From contig JAFUFG010000242.1 of NCBI GenBank assembly GCA_017470045.1, forward strand, positions 1-5,850: a stretch of 5,850 nucleotides of DNA, given 5' to 3'. The position numbers and the translations under genes are program-made. The notes under the pieces were generated by a model. It was not told where the DNA came from. It saw only the letters and a list, made by a program, of their open reading frames with translations, and searched no databases. This DNA is from Bacilli bacterium (GTDB lineage Bacteria; Bacillota_I; Bacilli_A; RF39; UBA660). Shown here in pieces: positions 5,669-5,850 of this stretch (within the stretch, counting starts at the first letter, position 1; every line of letters begins with the position of its first letter).

Positions 5669-5850
5669 TAAATTAAGTATGGATCAAACGAATAAATTAT
5701 TTCGTTATATGAAAAATGGTAGTAGTATTGACGACTTTATGAAGAAGTTTGATTTAAGCCGTAAAGAGTTAGATGGTGTATTGATGGCTTGCAAAATCTA
5801 TGGAAAAGAAGTTGATATTGTTACGAAAGATGATAAAGAAGTATTCGAAA
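5661..5850 (+). CDS. HTH-like N-terminus, possible paralogue of the upstream gene; 3' part beyond window edge
   Basis: The ATG at 5661 overlaps the end of the previous gene by 8 bp in another frame. AGGAGG at 5647-5652 lies 8 nt before it, inside the upstream coding sequence, so the pair is translationally coupled. Sixty-three codons are visible. Residues 8-57 (including FRYMKNGSSIDDFMKKFDLS, then RKELDGVL and GKEVDIVTKDDK) look like a helix-turn-helix with a strand pair. They match the N-terminal layout of the upstream protein, where KMDDYEVLGMIKKIK is followed by GSNIVINLKDDD. Each has a helical pair, a conserved glycine and then a short strand ending in KDD. I infer a paralogue, perhaps with a phosphoesterase domain beyond the window; that domain is not seen here. 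An alternative is an unrelated DNA-binding regulator. That the gene is real is well supported. Confidence 0.8.
   Translation, partial: MTSKLSMDQTNKLFRYMKNGSSIDDFMKKFDLSRKELDGVLMACKIYGKEVDIVTKDDKEVFE

Overview
This is an AT-rich (roughly 30% GC by eye) low-GC Gram-positive-type chromosome segment. Genes use AGGAGG-type ribosome binding sites and TATAAT-type promoters, and intergenic gaps are short and filled with intrinsic terminators. No internal TGA is read as tryptophan, so the standard bacterial code applies. The style fits an uncultured Bacilli or Mycoplasmatota-like gut lineage; that placement is inference from composition and gene style only. I see no rRNA, tRNA, CRISPR array or mobile element.

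Layout. (1) Positions 1-898, minus strand: a two-gene operon of apt (adenine phosphoribosyltransferase) followed by an unknown protein with a basic N-terminal region and one membrane segment, cut by the window edge. (2) Positions 899-986: an 88-bp divergent region with an extended -10 promoter on each strand. (3) Positions 987-2489, plus strand: an NCS2-family purine-base permease, closed by a strong terminator. Permease and Apt make a compact purine salvage module, with base uptake followed by conversion to nucleotide. (4) Positions 2490-2747: a near-consensus promoter whose -35 lies in the 3' arm of the permease terminator, a 33-codon small ORF with a good ribosome binding site, a long-range stem covering its start, and a second terminator just before the next gene. 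(5) Positions 2748-4487: a complete ABC half-exporter whose terminator is built from its own last codons. (6) Positions 4488-4672: another promoter, a 15-codon ORF and a terminator, placed just before the ribosome binding site of the next gene. (7) Positions 4673-5850: two overlapping genes. The first joins an N-terminal helix-turn-helix-like region to a calcineurin-like phosphoesterase fold that has lost nearly all its metal ligands. The second, cut by the window edge, begins with a similar helix-turn-helix-like region.

The most interesting points are the apparent phosphoesterase pseudoenzyme and its likely paralogous partner, and the repeated arrangement of promoter, tiny ORF and terminator directly upstream of two genes that show no promoter of their own. 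The latter suggests conditional read-through (attenuation) or two free-standing small transcripts.
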